Assembly (NCBI RefSeq): GCF_001411555.2
Contig: NC_049901.1
Coordinates: 27,174,372-27,238,371, forward strand
Direction: 5' to 3'
Length of the DNA stretch: 64,000 nucleotides
From: Juglans regia
Taxonomy: Eukaryota; Streptophyta; Magnoliopsida; Fagales; Juglandaceae
Below the pieces are notes generated by a model. That model was not told the DNA's origin. It searched no databases and saw only the letters and a program-made list of their open reading frames with translations. How positions within the stretch are numbered: position 1 is the stretch's first letter; every line of letters begins with the position of its first letter. The position numbers and the translations under genes are program-made. Below are positions 22,053 through 35,129 of this stretch, piece by piece.

Positions 22053-25000
22053 TGTGACGCCCCTATATTCCGCTTGGGATCGAACAGACATCTGAAGTGT
22101 TGGGACATGCAACACAAGGTTACTTGCCCCCGTTCATGACATATAATATGCAATGTTCTTAACATGCATCTAACATTATGCAATATTCGCAGCGGATAAT
22201 AAATTTCTTTTTTTTTCTTTAGCAATACTATGCACCAAACTGAAATATCCCAAATACTTAAAACATACTTCATACTTAACGACATACTAAACAACTAAGA
22301 TCATAATAATAGTCCATATGGTTGTGATCAAAAGAGTGCTGAAGATTGAACTCCACAAATACAAGTAGTAATCTGAGGTAACTACTGTACTACCATCTAC
22401 GTCGCACCGTCGCTTAGTCAACCGTTTCCAGTTGGTCGATTCCCGGTTCTCCTTCAGATCCTATAACAAAATCTACCATTCGGGGGGAATGGTAGTTGGG
22501 ACTACCACAGTGAGATTTGATTACAAATCTCAGCAAGTTAACAGAAAACTTCCACACAGGTTAATGATGCATGCATTGCAGTAAAAGTATGAATGCATAA
22601 TCAAATCATAAGCAATCATAGCAAATCTTGACATACAACATAACATAACTGGCATAACTTACACTAAAACTGAAGCTTAGCATGAACGTGACTTGAAACA
22701 TAACATGGACTTGAAACATAGCATGAACGTGAACTTAAAACATAATATGGACTTGAAACATAATATGAACGTGAACATGAGCATGACATAACATAAATGT
22801 GAACTTAAAACATAACGTAAATGTGAACATAACATAACATAAGCTTGAAACATATTCTTGTCTCATGGGATTACCTTGATTGCGTGAACGTAAACTTGAA
22901 CATAACCTAACGTGACACATGACTTGAACGTGAAATGCATGAACTTGGAATCTTATTCAATAGACTTAATCATAAAGTGACCATATAGGTGCTACACAGC
23001 TCCCCTTGAGCCGTGTGTCCCTGCCGATTACCGCATCACATCACAGGTGTCTATACCAGCTGTGAGTGCGTTAATACGTACTCCATAGTTGTTGTGGCCC
23101 CACGTATTCTACGTGTCACAAATGCTGTGTCTCATGTAGTGTATGCTCCACAGTTGTTGTGGCCCCATACTTCATGCTCTACAGTTGTTGTGGCCCCATG
23201 ACTTATTTGTTTGTGCCACACTTGTTGTGGACACACGTAACACAATGTGTGGCACTATTGGCGTTAGTGGCTGGCGCGCTCTGGTGACCAGCTAATTAGG
23301 CCCCATTCGCAACCTGTTGACTGTACTTAGTCAACCCAGAGAATTTCACACCTATTTAGACACTCCAGCGTGAACAAAGGAGTTCCACTAGGATATTACC
23401 ATATCCTTGCGCTTAGGGTCGTGATTGACATGAATGACTCAACTGGCATACATGACATTTCATAACGTGACGTAATATGAAGGTGACATAAAAGACAGAA
23501 GTCCTGACGTAGCATAACGTGACATGAACGTAAAACGACAGACATGACATACTTCGAGACATAAATGTAACAGAGAACATTTCATAACATGGTATACATG
23601 TAACATGCAATATTTCGTAACATAGCATACCATATAACAGACAACATTTCTTAACATGGCGTAACATGTGACAGTGAATATTACGTGACATGAAATACAT
23701 GTAATAGATGGCATACTTACATGACATACTTGCAATGTATAGCAATATGTGACATAATATCTTGTGTAACAGATGAATAATTCATGATAGAAAAAATTTT
23801 GTGTAACAGATAAATATGTAATGACTTGGCGTGGCACATATGATAGCATGCATACATACTTTTTAGTTCCCTTACTTATCACTCATATACATTAAATTGA
23901 TAGTAAGCTAAAAGATAACTTACCTCTATCGTCGCGTTCTACTAGAATAAAGCGCGAAACACGAGGAACTGTAAGAGGGTATTCTAAAAGTTAGAAATTA
24001 ATTACTAACAATTATAAATGTGAAAAGAGATAATTTAGAGTAAAATTATCATTTTACCCTTTACATGTGGGCAAATGACCTTTTTACCCCTAACTTAAGG
24101 ATTTGACATCCTAATTCCAAAAATTACCAAAATTTACATTCCTCATGTAAATTTTGTCTCAAACTCAAATATCAACTTAGAAAAATTTAAAACCAATCAC
24201 AACTATGAAAAATTCACTATGGCCGAAACCTACATAGGCCATTTGTCTTGATTTTGGTTGCAATTCTTTCAAGTTTCAAAACTCATGAATAAACCAAAAT
24301 CTTGTAACAAAGATCTTCCTATCCTAAGTTTAAAAAAACACTTAAAAATATCCATTAAGAAATAGCTAATTATCAACCCCAAACTTTTTGTAAAAAGACC
24401 AAAACTTTTTAACAAAAAGTAAACCTTAAATCACAAGTTTTGACCTTAATAAAAAATCTCCAAGAATTCCAAAAAATCAAATCTTACTTCTAACATATTC
24501 ATAACATCATCCTAAGATCAGACATGCTTTAAATCATCAAACAAAACTCACCAAAGATCACAAAACAACACTTGGAGTTTTTGGTTTTAAACTTAGTCCA
24601 AAACAGAAACTGTTTTTCCCAACTAACTTTGATCAATCTCTTGATCCGTGGCTTAAAGACATGTGATCTTCAAACTAACACCTTACATGGTTTAAAAATG
24701 TTTCCTAATGAAGATCCAACCATCAAACTTAAAATCACATGACTAAAATTTAATAAAACATGGATCTAACTCAAAAACATCAAATTTTAGGCCTAACCGA
24801 AATCCTCTTGCATAGAAAATCATATCTTTAAAACTAATACTAAATATCTTCGAAATAATACCCTAACATGTATATAAGAGGCTTAGGATAATCATATAAA
24901 AATATCAAAACCTTTGCAATAAGATGAAACCACGAAATATTCAAACTTTCATAAAACAGAAACTGTTTTTCCACTTCCAGTTTTCAAGTTTCTAACTCTA

Positions 25001-26643
25001 AGAAAATCTATCATCAAAAACTTTATTCATGTAACAAAACCTCAATGAACATTCATAAACACATGTTAACAACACTCCATAAAACCTCAATGTCCATTAG
25101 TTTGGTCAAAACTTCCAAAACATAACATACTCTCCAATTTCACGCCCAGAATGCCCTTTCCATGGTTAAAAATACTTTTGATGGATCAAATGAGCATGAA
25201 ATGAGACTAATAAGATATCCACGGAAACTAGACTCAAAGACGAACAACTTATGTGAAGGAATCATCTTGGAAAAATACATAAAATGGGTCTAACATGACC
25301 ACGCAAAATGTCCTAGAAATCTGCCCGAGAGAGCTCTTTTGGGTTTCTCTCTAAGAACGGGGGAAAAGAAGTGATAAAATGGAACGAAAAGTGCCTTGCA
25401 CGACTATAGGCTCCTGGAGGGGGAAGTTGTGGGTTGGAATGACCCTTGATTGGAGGTGGCTATGTGACATAAAGTGGAGAATAGTGAGGGGCAAAGACTG
25501 CCTGCAGTAGCTGTGAAAGATGGAGGTTGATGGAGTGGATTTCTCCTTCACATCAAGGCACTATTGGGTGCAGCCAATGGCAGTGGATGGTCTGCCATGT
25601 GGGGGGAGGAAACTTCTCCAAGAAGCTTTGCCAAGGTGGCCAATTTTGTGGGCCTTGGTGGGCCCCACCAAGTGGGCTTCTATTTGGGGTTTAAAGGGGG
25701 TTTGGTTAGGGTTTGAGATGCTATTAAGCCCAAAACCAATTTTTCTTGGCCCAATCAAATTTCCAAGGTCTAAAAGGTTGGATAATGATGTCATAACAAG
25801 GATTTGATTAATTAATAGCATATGGAAGTGATTTAATCAAGTGATTAAACACAATACTAGAAATCGGGTTAAAAAGGGTTTGGAGACCAACTTTAGGGTT
25901 TGGGGAAACCGTTTAAGATTTCGGTTTCAACCAAACTTTTGGGGTTTCAATTGGATTCCAACCATTTAGGGTTTTGCTAGGGTTGAAACCCTATTTGGTT
26001 TGGCACAATTTGGTTGATCAGATGAAACAAAGTTTTACTTAGGTGACATGATCTCACACCTTGACTTCCTTCACAAATCTATCTAATGGTTTCTCTTTGT
26101 ACCAAGTCTCTAATATTATTCACTATGTGTGGCTAAGATCTTGCCAAGTGTCCAAATAAAACTCCTCCAACCTAATTTAGACATTCCACACTGTGATTTT
26201 AAAAATACTGCACTGGGTGCACTTATCGAGGTTACTATTCACTCCAAAAAAATGCATAATAAACTTAGTACTGAAAAATTCTAAATATTCATATTAACCT
26301 ATAGTGAAATTCGTTTACCGAAATTCAACCCCGAAATGCCCCTAAAAATAACTTCACAATTTCCAACAGACGTTTCGTCCGGAATTATGAAAAATGGTTA
26401 TTGCGCCATAAAATCTTAAATAATCAACTGAGTCTACTGGCGTAGACCAAAACACAATCTGATACTTCTAACTACCTCAAATAATTAACCTCCTAAATCT
26501 AGCACTATAGTAAGTGATAACACTGATTATGATGACATACTAAAACCTAAGCGATTGGTCGATTCGTAAAAACTTAGGGGTTTTTCACGAGATTCCTAAA
26601 GTTAATAGAAATTCCACCAATGAATTTCTAGCGGGCTGTTACA
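22053..26643 (-). repeat. 5' LTR of the giant-LTR element (4591 bp)
   Basis: Plus-strand ends are TGTGACGCCCC and GGGCTGTTACA. It carries the full-length version of the segment deleted in the 3' LTR (24938-25385). The paired stem-loops are at 22473-22495 and 22512-22531. The palindrome cluster is near 23090-23190 and the repeat fields are at 22640-22960 and 23430-23860. A GC-richer leader-like section (minus strand, about 25800 down to 25310) precedes a donor-like GTAAGT near 23917-23923. Confidence 0.9.
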
Positions 26644-26648
26644 CTTGG
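26644..26648. other. Target-site duplication CTTGG (right)
   Basis: Second copy of CTTGG, immediately after the TTACA terminus at 26643; copy 0 LTR sequence resumes after it. Confidence 0.9.
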
Positions 26649-26915
26649 AGAGAACATTTAGAATTTTCTCTCGGGCAGTTCTCTGAGCTTTCTTGCTTAC
26701 AATTTCTGAAGGCTTTGCAAGTATTATCTCACGACACTTCCTCATGAATGTTGTTTTTCTTTAAGTCTAATTTCTTTTGTTACCTTTTTTGTTTGATTTC
26801 ATGGTCATTTAATCGGTCAAAAGTTGTTTTAATCATGGAAAGGTCAATCTCGAAGATAAACTGGATAATATGATGTATTTTGAAGTTTTTGACCAAGTTA
26901 ATGGATAGATCTTGG

Positions 26916-29267
26916 TGTTCACAAAAAAATATATCTGCAAGTGCACATAATTGTAACTAGTAGTAAAGTATTTTAAAGAAAATGTTTATCGAACCCACAT
27001 GAATAATTATGTTATTGAGTATTAAAATTGACTAAATTAATTACTATTTGGAAAACCAAAATTTGAAGAATGATTTATCTAAATTAAATCAAAAAAAGGA
27101 ACATTAAAATTAAGATTTAAAAAATAATAAAAATAGATCTAGAGCATTTGACTTCACCTAGCAAATCTCACACAATTTATTCTTCCTTATTATAGAATCC
27201 CAATTATCCCAAGTTGATGATAAAAATCTCTTAACTATTCAATATTTTCACTCGAACAATACCAAAAATATCTCCAACTAATAACTCCATATCTCTATGT
27301 GAATTTAACTAATTGGAGACTCGTTAAGTTCTTTAGATTTTTCTTGAAAATCACACTAGTTACAGTAAAGCATCTATACTTTCGCTTAACTAATGATGTT
27401 TATTCCTAGAGCTTTAATCATAAATCACCTCTTGGTCTCATTACAATCCGAAAGATCAAATAATAGTTAGCTAGAAAATTGTAAACATTAAGAATAAGGA
27501 ATAAACACCCAATCATGGAAATACTGAAAATAAAATAACTTGGAATATAAACTGTGTGTTGAATGCTAGGCTGCATCAAAATTCTAGAAAATAAAATTAG
27601 TTCATATTGAAATTAAAAAGGGAAAAAATAAAACCGGTATTCTTCGTTGGAGTCAGTTGATAAAACATGCGGCTCTCGCCTCTACTCCCCTAAATCTGCC
27701 TCCTTGAAAGAAACTCAAAAAATAAACTCTGAACTATTGAAACCTAAACTCAGACTCTCTAAAACTCAAAAACCAAAAACTCCCTATTCATCCCACAAGA
27801 CATGAGATTAAATAGATGTTAAAACTCAAATCCGGAAACAAAATAAATGCGGCTAAAAATAAATGTTAACATAAAATGAAATTATTCCAAAAATATCGGA
27901 ATTATCTAAAATGGAAGATTTAACTATATGCGGCTTGGTTTGCGAAGCTCGAGAGTAGGGGTGTAAACTCAAACAGAAAAATCGGTCTGAACCGGACTGG
28001 ACCGGTTGAACCGGTTTTTAAAATGTAAAAACTGGCTGGTTCCGGTCCGGTTCCGGTTCTGGGATTTTTTGAACCGAACCGGACCAGTTGATTAAAAAAA
28101 TAATATTTTTATATATAAGCTTTATATAAAATATTTTTTATATATATAAAATATTAATATATATAAATTTTATATATAATGTATAATTATAAATTTTTAT
28201 GTGAAATTTTTATATATAATTATATATATTCATATATGAAATAACTTCTTATTATAATTTATAAATTATTACATAAAATGTTAATACTAAATCACTAAAA
28301 GTTTATAACTAATACTAATATATAATTTATAACTATATCAATAGTCTAATATTAATACTATTATATAGTCTAATATATTAATAAAAGTATAAAATATTTT
28401 TTTTTAAATCAGTTTTTTTTTTTTATAAACAAATTTTTAATGACAAATTGTGAAACTTACATTTTAAAAAAACTGAAAAACCGGACCAGACCGGACCGAA
28501 AACTGGTAAAACTGGAAGTACCGGTTTAGGAGGGTAACTGGTGCGTAATCGGTTTTGAAAAATACAAAACCGGTACATACCGGTTCGGTCCTAAATTTTA
28601 TCCAAAACCGGACTGAACCGGACCGGTTACACCCCTACTCGAGAGGATTTGGTTGCCAATAGATTGATTGCAGAACTCAGAAGGGTAAAGGTGAGTAGAT
28701 GCCGTGTGCACTAAATATAACTGGCAGGCATGGAGGTCACAAATGAACGGGTGTGGCGGTCACAAAGGAATGGGCCTCTCCTCGCCTATTGAGTGGAAAG
28801 ACTCCCGACCGGGATGAAAGACTCCTCTCGCCTTTTCTAGTTGTTGCCCACGATGTCGTGTAGGTTAGTTTTTTAAGTAGGTCGTTTAGACTAGTCGCCC
28901 AATCTAATCGCCTAGAATCTTGTCGCCAAGTCTTCGCATCTTCTGGTCGTAAGTCTCCTCGCCTATCAAGAGGTAAGTCTTCTCGCTTTTGGGAGAAAGA
29001 AATCTCTTTGCTACGCACGGGACAAGGCTCCTCTTCCAAATCTCATCGGCTCTCTTCAAATCTCGCTGCCTCTCATCAATCTGGATTCGTAGTCTCTTCT
29101 TTTGTACCAAAATGCTCTCTTTTTGCAGTAAATCTTCTCATTCCTTCAAATCCAAGAAATTACATAAAAATATGTAGAAATAAAATAAAATCAATAGTAT
29201 TGAAGAGAAAATGATATTTTTCAAAACTAAAAGAGTGATAAAAATTACATAAAAATAAGACTTATCA
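26916..29267 (-). repeat. 3' LTR of Athila element A (with inserted MITE)
   Basis: Minus strand TGATAAG...TGTGAACA. Without the MITE and its duplicated target it is 1662 bp, close to the 1691 bp of the partner LTR at 43494-45184. A polypurine stretch (AAGTTTGGGGGTATT on the minus strand, just above 29267) precedes it. It interrupts the copy 0 Tekay-like LTR at 26915. Confidence 0.85.
27948..28645. mobile_element. hAT-like MITE with 8-bp target duplication
   Basis: The element at 27956-28637 (682 bp) has perfect 11-bp terminal inverted repeats TAGGGGTGTAA and TTACACCCCTA. It is flanked by CTCGAGAG at 27948-27955 and 28638-28645. The 8-bp duplication and TAGGGGTG ends fit the hAT superfamily. 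Subterminal regions are full of GGTCCGGTT/AACCGG repeats; the centre is very AT-rich with no coding capacity. The sister LTR (about 44530-44550) retains the empty site. Confidence 0.95.
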
Positions 29268-31172
29268 AATACCCCCAAACTTAAGCTTTGCTTGCCCTCG
29301 AGCAAAGCAGAAAGAAAGACAATTAAAACAAGTATTTGTTTGATTCATAAAATTTATTGCCTTAAAGATTGTCTAATGTCTATAATTTAAAGGAATTATT
29401 CAAGATTAATCAAGTCCAAACGTTAATTCAAAACTCAATTCTACCGCATTATCCATCCCCACATTCATGCATACCCATCATTCTCACTTAATTATTAGCT
29501 TTCCGGATAGTTTTATGCAAACAAGTAAATAAATAATGGATCTCCAAAAATTCCATAGGTTTGCTTTTCAAATCACTCTCCACTAATGTAGAACATAAAC
29601 TATCACCAGGGAATAGGTCTTTATTAAGCTTATAATGTAAGGCTAGGGTGAAGGCTACAAAAAAAATGTAAGATTCAAATAAAGTAAGAGAACTTAAGTT
29701 TGAACATCAACAGAATAAATAGAGCATTCTCACTTCTAACACAAACATCTCTTCTCAATTATTGTAATCGACATACCTATCTTTATTGCACTTTCAAGTA
29801 TCTCTCTCTTTACCCCTCTATTCAGCAGATCGGATTTTTTTTTATAGAAAATATTCCATACCTTTTCAACTGGCTTTGTGGATGACTCTCGTCAGCCTTT
29901 TCTTGTTGGTCACATAGTAGATGAGTTGACTTTTCATACCCCCAAACTTATGATTTTGATAGTATTGCTTTAATTACTTCACTTGTAGACATTATACCTC
30001 TCTTGCCTTTCATGCTATTGTGAGTCTGTGACTTTGTGTAAACTTAGTTGTCTTGAAAGGTAAGGATATTAGGGTTTAGGCTCAAATAGGGTGGGAAATA
30101 TGAGGTTTAACAAGAAAGAAAAATATAAGGCCAAGATATATTTCAATAAAGCTCAAAGGGGCGACTAGAGATAAAGATAATAAATTGGTAAGCTTGAAAG
30201 GCTCAATCGGTCCCAAGAATATCGGTAGGTTTGGGGGGTGGGATGAGACACAAAATTCTCATATCATCTCATCATTACACATTTTTCAAATCCCCATACA
30301 AAATAAAATAAACAATTCAATTTTTTCAAATCCCAATTCAACTTTATCAAATCCCAAGACAATAATAATACTAAAACATAATATTTTAAACACTAAAATA
30401 AAACACAAAATTCTCATCTCACCCCTCAAACTTGCCCTAAATCATTTCCCCAATAATATTCCGTCCAGGATTTCGCCTCAAGTATAATTGAACAAGTTCT
30501 AGAGTAAGTTGAGAGCATACAAATTCACAAAATTCATATAAAAATTCTCTAGGTACTCAAAACAATTAATGATCATAAAAGGCATTTATTGAACATTGGA
30601 TAGATTAAATTAAGTAAGATCAAGTAAAGAATTAACAACTAGACTTAAGTAATGAGAAATTTTCCTAAAAATTATAATCAGTTTCAATCATATTCTTATC
30701 GTAAGTTTTTTTATTCATCAAACCATGTTGTTGTTATTATTATTATTATATAATTATTTTTTTATTATTTATTTTAATAAAATAATATCCTCCCCAAAAA
30801 AAAAAAAAAACTTAAATATCACATTGTCTTCAATGGGAAAAATGAAGAAAAAACTAAAACAAAGAATGAGAGAAGATAAGACATGCTCCACTGATTTGTT
30901 TTCTTCTTTTGGTCTTCCAATTGAACATTTTCCTTGAAGGTGGAGCCGTGTACTCCTTGGCAATCTCCTTGCCTCTTCATTCATGTAAGATGAAAGAAAA
31001 GGAATAATATTATAAAAATTAAAAAAATAATTAAAAAAAAACTTGGGTTGCCACCCAAAAGTGCTTTATTTAAAGTCTTTAACTACACATTGTCCTCTCA
31101 TCATTTATTACTAGAGAAATCGATGGAACACTTTTTGAAGTTAAAGTCTCTAGCCATATAGGGTTTTAATCT
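29268..31172 (-). other. Post-integrase non-coding region of Athila element A
   Basis: About 1.9 kb between integrase and the 3' LTR. Athila elements often keep an env-like gene here, but no such frame is visible. It holds a MITE (30226-30436), T/A-rich runs near 30740-30815 and many short frames without motifs. Most of it aligns to 45185-46318, which lacks the 29912-30620 segment. Confidence 0.7.
30226..30436 (-). mobile_element. MITE, GTTTGGA/GATGAGAT family
   Basis: Ends GTTTGGGGGGTGGGATGAGA and, on the other strand, GTTTGAGGGGTGAGATGAGA. The interior TTTTTCAAATCCCAATTCAA matches the copy at 5840-6040. It is absent from the paralogous segment of element B, but the difference there is larger than the MITE. 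Confidence 0.7.
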
Positions 31173-32528
31173 CTATCCATTTACTGTAAATGTGTCTTTT
31201 GTCTCGTGATGGACTTTAACTGCCCCGTAGGGAAAGACACGAGTCACCACAAACGGTTCCAACCACCGAGAGCACAACGTTTCTGGGAAGAGTTGAAATC
31301 TTGAGTTAAATAATAGAACTTTTTGCCCGACTTCGAAACCCCTTCTCATAATATGCTTATCGTGCCATCTTTTCGTTTTATCTTTGTAAATCCAAGCATT
31401 CTCATAAGTATAATTGCATAACTCATCCTTCTCGTTGATCTGCAGTATTATCTTCTCACCAATTGCTTGTAAATCAAAGTTCAGTGTTCTTGTCTCCCAA
31501 TAGGCTCTATGTTCTAGCTCCAAGGGTAGATGGCAGACTTTTCCATAAATGAGCTAATAAGGTGACATCCCGATCGGTGTTTTGAATGTTGTCCGGTAGG
31601 CCCATAGCGCATCATCTAACCTTCTCGCCCAGTCTGTCCGAGAGACACCCACAGTCTTCTCTAGTATGCATTTCAGCTCCCAATTGAACACCTCGACCTA
31701 ACTGCTCGTTTGAGGATGGTATGATGTCGCCACATGATGCGTAACTCCATACTTAGTCAGTAGCACTCCAAATTGGCGATTGCAAAAATGCTTCCCACCA
31801 TCACTGATTATGGCACTCGGGGTGCCGAATCGGGAAAAAATGTTCTTTTGCTGAAAAATTCACTACAACCCTCGCATCATTGGTTGGCTAGGTGACCGCT
31901 TCCACCCATTTGGAGACATAATCTATAGCAACCAAAATAAATTTGTTAGAATATGAGGATGGAAAAGGACCCATGAAATCTATACCCCAAACATCTAATA
32001 ATTCAATCACTAAAATATTATTTAAAGGCATCTCATGTTTCCTAGAAGTGTTGCCAACCCTTTGACAATGATCACATAAATTAACAAAATTAAAAGAGTA
32101 TTTGAAAATAGATGGCCAATAAAGGCTGCATTGTAAAACTTTCGCTACTATTTTTGCTCCTCCAAAGTGACCGCCCGCTTCCAATGAGTGGAAATGTTTG
32201 AGTATGCTCGCCATCTCCTCCTCGGGCACACATCTCTTGATTATCTGGTCCGTGCAGTGCCAATTAGAAAAGGTTCCTCCCAAAAATAATATTTCAAGTC
32301 GGAGAAGAACTTCTTTTGTTGATATGTCATTTCGGCCGGTAGAATTTTGGACACCAAATAATTTACCATGTCGGCATGCCATGGAACAACTTGTATAGTT
32401 ATTAGTTGCTCGTATAGGAAGGTCTTATTAATTGGGAAATTCACCTTGCCATCCGCCTCTTTAAGCTCAAGGCAAGATAATTGGCCATCCACTACATTCT
32501 CGGTACCCTTCTTATCTCTTATTTCCAA
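31173..32528 (-). pseudogene. Integrase remnant of Athila element A
   Basis: 32382-31888 carries the zinc-binding domain ([13 protein letters not shown] ... CDHCQRVG) and the first catalytic Asp (WGIDFMGPF), then DYVSKWVEA. The region 31870-31700 encodes the second Asp in a broken frame (IISDGGKHF). 31523-31173 encodes the C-terminal part (RTLNFDL, KRWHDKHI, GQKVLLFNSR, GAVKVHHE). Stops at 31887 and 31559 interrupt it. A partial paralogue lies at 46319-46820. Confidence 0.85.
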
Positions 32529-32559
32529 ATCGAACTCTTATAGTAGCAGAATCCGTCTT

Positions 32560-33998
32560 AATAGTCTTGGTTTGGCATCCCTCTTCGATAACAAGTATTT
32601 AAGAGTTGAGTGATCGGTGTAGATGACAACCTTCGAACCTATCAAATAAGAGCGAAATTTATCAAATGCAAACACAACTGCTAACAATACTTTTTCAGTT
32701 GAGCTCCTGTTAAGGTCCGACTTGCATAATAAATAACATGAAAATTTTTATCTTTTATTTGCCCCAAAACAACCCCTATAGCATAATCACTGACATCACA
32801 CATTAATTCAAAAGGTAAATTCCAATCTGGTGACACAATGATAGGTGTTGAAATTAATTTCTTTTTCAATGTTTCAAAAGAATGCAAGTATTCATCAAAA
32901 AATTTAAACTGAGTATCTTTAATCAACAAAGTGCAAAGAGATTTAGTAATTTGGGAAAAATCCTTTATAAATAGATGATAGAACCCAGCATGACCCAAGA
33001 AACTCCTCACGCCTTTCACTTTGGTCGGTGGTGGGAGTTTGTCAATAACTTCTATCTTTGCTCAGTCGACCTCAATTCCCTTGAAATGCGGTGGCCAAGC
33101 ACTATTCCCTCCTTGACCTAAAGTGCATTTTTCCCAATTTAAAGCAAGATTTGTCTCCTTGCATCTCTGCAAAACCAAAGATAAATTAGATAAGCAGTTA
33201 TCAAAGGAATGACCAAAAACCGAGAAGTCATCCATGAAGACTTCTAAAACATTTTTCTCCATATCTGAGAAGATGGAAATCATGCATCTTTGAAAAGTGG
33301 TTGGCGCATTGCAAAGGCCAAAAGGCATGTGCCTAAATGCAAAAGTGCCGTAAGGACAGATGAAAGTGATCTTCTCTTGATCCTCGGATGCAATGGCTAT
33401 TTGATTGTAAACTGAATATCCATCTAGAAAATAGTAGAAGGCGTGGCCGACAAGTCTTTCTTGCATTTGATCAATAAACGGTAAGGGAAAATGGTCTTTC
33501 CGATTTGCATCATTCAGTCTTCGATGGTCTGTGCATACTCACCATCCCGTGACCGTCCTCGTCGGTATCAGTTCATTGTTGTCATTCTTGAATATGGTTA
33601 GCCCTCTTTTCTTTGGGACGACTTGCACTGGACTTACCCATGCACTATCTGAGAATGGATAAATGATCCCGGCATCTAACAGCTTCAATACCTCTTTATG
33701 TACCACTTCTTACATTGATGGATTCAATCTCCTCTGGGGTTGGATGATCGGTTTAAAATTATCCTCCATTAAAATCTTGTGCATGCAAATTGAAGGACTA
33801 ATTCCTTTGATGTCCGAGATGGTCCTGCCCAAGGCCATCTTGTGTTCCCGCAAGACTCTCATCAACTTCTCTTCCACTACATCACTCAAAAAACTGTTAA
33901 TAATGATTGGAAAAGTAGAGTCCTGGCCTAAGAAAGCGTACCTTAAATTTGATGGAAGCGGTTTGAGTTCAAACTTTGGGCGGCATCTGCTGAGATGA
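32560..33998 (-). pseudogene. Reverse transcriptase and RNase H remnant of Athila element A
   Basis: The frame at 33466-33062 covers the RT palm: YFLDGYSVYNQIAI, CPYGTFAFRHMPFGLCNAP and the catalytic FMDDFSVFG. The frame at 33019-32681 covers the connection and RNase H start: VRSFLGHAGFYHLFIKDFS, and CDVSDYAIGVVLGQ with its Asp. Upstream RT finger homology (33998-33470) is visible in broken frames. Stops and frameshifts, for example at 33062 near SRQPPHFKG-type sequence, make it inactive. Confidence 0.85.
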
Positions 33999-34472
33999 GT
34001 TTAACTCATCCACTTTCGATTTTATTGAATGAGAAAGGGAAGGTGTAGCTTCCAAATATCTCTCACACTCCTTTACCTTTTAATCTTCGGATTCAATAGA
34101 CGTAGAGTGGGTAAGACATACCTCCAGTGGTAGCTTTGGGAATTCGGCTCCATAAGTCTCGTCGGCCTTGACCATGTTTCGGTCGCTTATTTGAAAACAA
34201 GAATGTACCTTGGACGGGAGTTCCATAGATTTAAACACGTCAAAAGTGACCTGCTCCTCGCCGACCCTTAAAACGAGTTTCCCTTTCTAGACATCAATTA
34301 AAGTTCTCCCCGTCGCCAGGAAAGGTCAGCCTAGTATCAAAGGAATCTCCTTATCCTCCTTCATATCAAGCACAATGAAGTCACCCGGGAAGATGAACTT
34401 ATCAACTTTCACCAGTACGTTCTCTATGAGTCTTCTCGGGTACTTAATAGATCTGTCCACCAACTATAGAGA

Positions 34473-34477
34473 GATGG
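34473..34477. other. Target-site duplication GATGG (left) of LTR E
   Basis: GATGG precedes the TGTGATGG terminus at 34478 and is repeated at 41734-41738. Athila protease homology ends at one side and resumes at the other in the same frame. Confidence 0.88.
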
Positions 34478-35129
34478 TGTGATGGCCCGAGTTTCGTCTA
34501 GGCTTTGCCCTTAGAATTGTTCTAGGTTGCCATGGTATTTTAGGAGTCTTAGAAGCCTTTGAGATAGTGATTTAAGCCCAAGAGAAGAGTGACTAGAGTT
34601 ATATAACACCCTGCTCCTTCCTTCTAACGCACGCTCTTTCTTTCTGACGTAAGACTTATTCTTTCTGCAAGCCTCATTATGCGTGTCGAACCCCAATGGC
34701 ATGTTTTCAAAGATACTATGTGATTTCTAAAGCTAGCTTTGTTTTTTGAAGTTATGTGTATTTTAAATGGAATATTCCCATCGTTATTTAATTAAGTAAT
34801 ATTTTAAATAACTCAATTATAATATCTTTGAAGAGCTTGAAAAATATTATAATTGTGGGGAATCATTTTATATAAATGATTTCAGTTATTTAAAATATTA
34901 TGGGATTTAAATTATGTTTAAAACTCTAATTAAATTAAATGGTTTTATTCTTTTAAAGATGTTAAATAAGACTTCATCATTTTATTAATAATGAATGAAT
35001 ATTATTTTAAATAATATTCTATCTTAATTTCTCTCAGTGCTTTTAATTAAATTAACATTTATGCATTTTAAATCAATGTTTGAGGTCCGTCGTTAGATCG
35101 TTGCGTAGATCCCCAGACGTTAGGTTTTA

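Larger units (their letters stand above)
15318..26643 (-). mobile_element. Complete non-autonomous giant-LTR retrotransposon (Tekay/Del-like, gag remnant only)
   Basis: A full 11,326-bp element read on the minus strand. It has a 5' LTR at 22053-26643, a primer-binding site at about 22032-22049, a 2587-bp internal region, a polypurine tract at 19466-19477 and a 3' LTR at 15318-19465. It is flanked by the 5-bp duplication CTTGG. Termini are TGTAACAGCCC and GGGGCGTCACA (5' LTR). The internal region contains gag remnants with a zinc knuckle and nothing resembling protease, RT, RNase H or integrase. The gag type, the iMet-like primer site and the FEEEI-type remnant just before the polypurine tract point to a Tekay/Del chromovirus ancestor. 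It resembles LARD or TR-GAG elements and would need proteins in trans. The two LTRs differ by only a few bases per 60 in the lines I compared. Confidence 0.9.
12814..26915 (+). repeat. Old Tekay-like LTR (copy 0), split by two insertions and cut by a third
   Basis: Three pieces align in order to the reverse complement of the LTRs at 15318-19465 and 22053-26643. Piece 1 is 12814 to about 13204 and starts TGTAACAGCCCACTAG. Piece 2 is about 14446-15317. Piece 3 is about 26644-26915. Between them lie an Athila-type solo LTR and the complete 15318-26643 element; the right end is cut by an Athila LTR at 26916. It is clearly more diverged from the other copies than they are from each other, so it is older. 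Confidence 0.8.

Noticed and set aside
29268..31172. env-like gene of an Athila element
   Set aside because: Position is right but no long frame, signal peptide or transmembrane pattern is visible; only short frames and a MITE.
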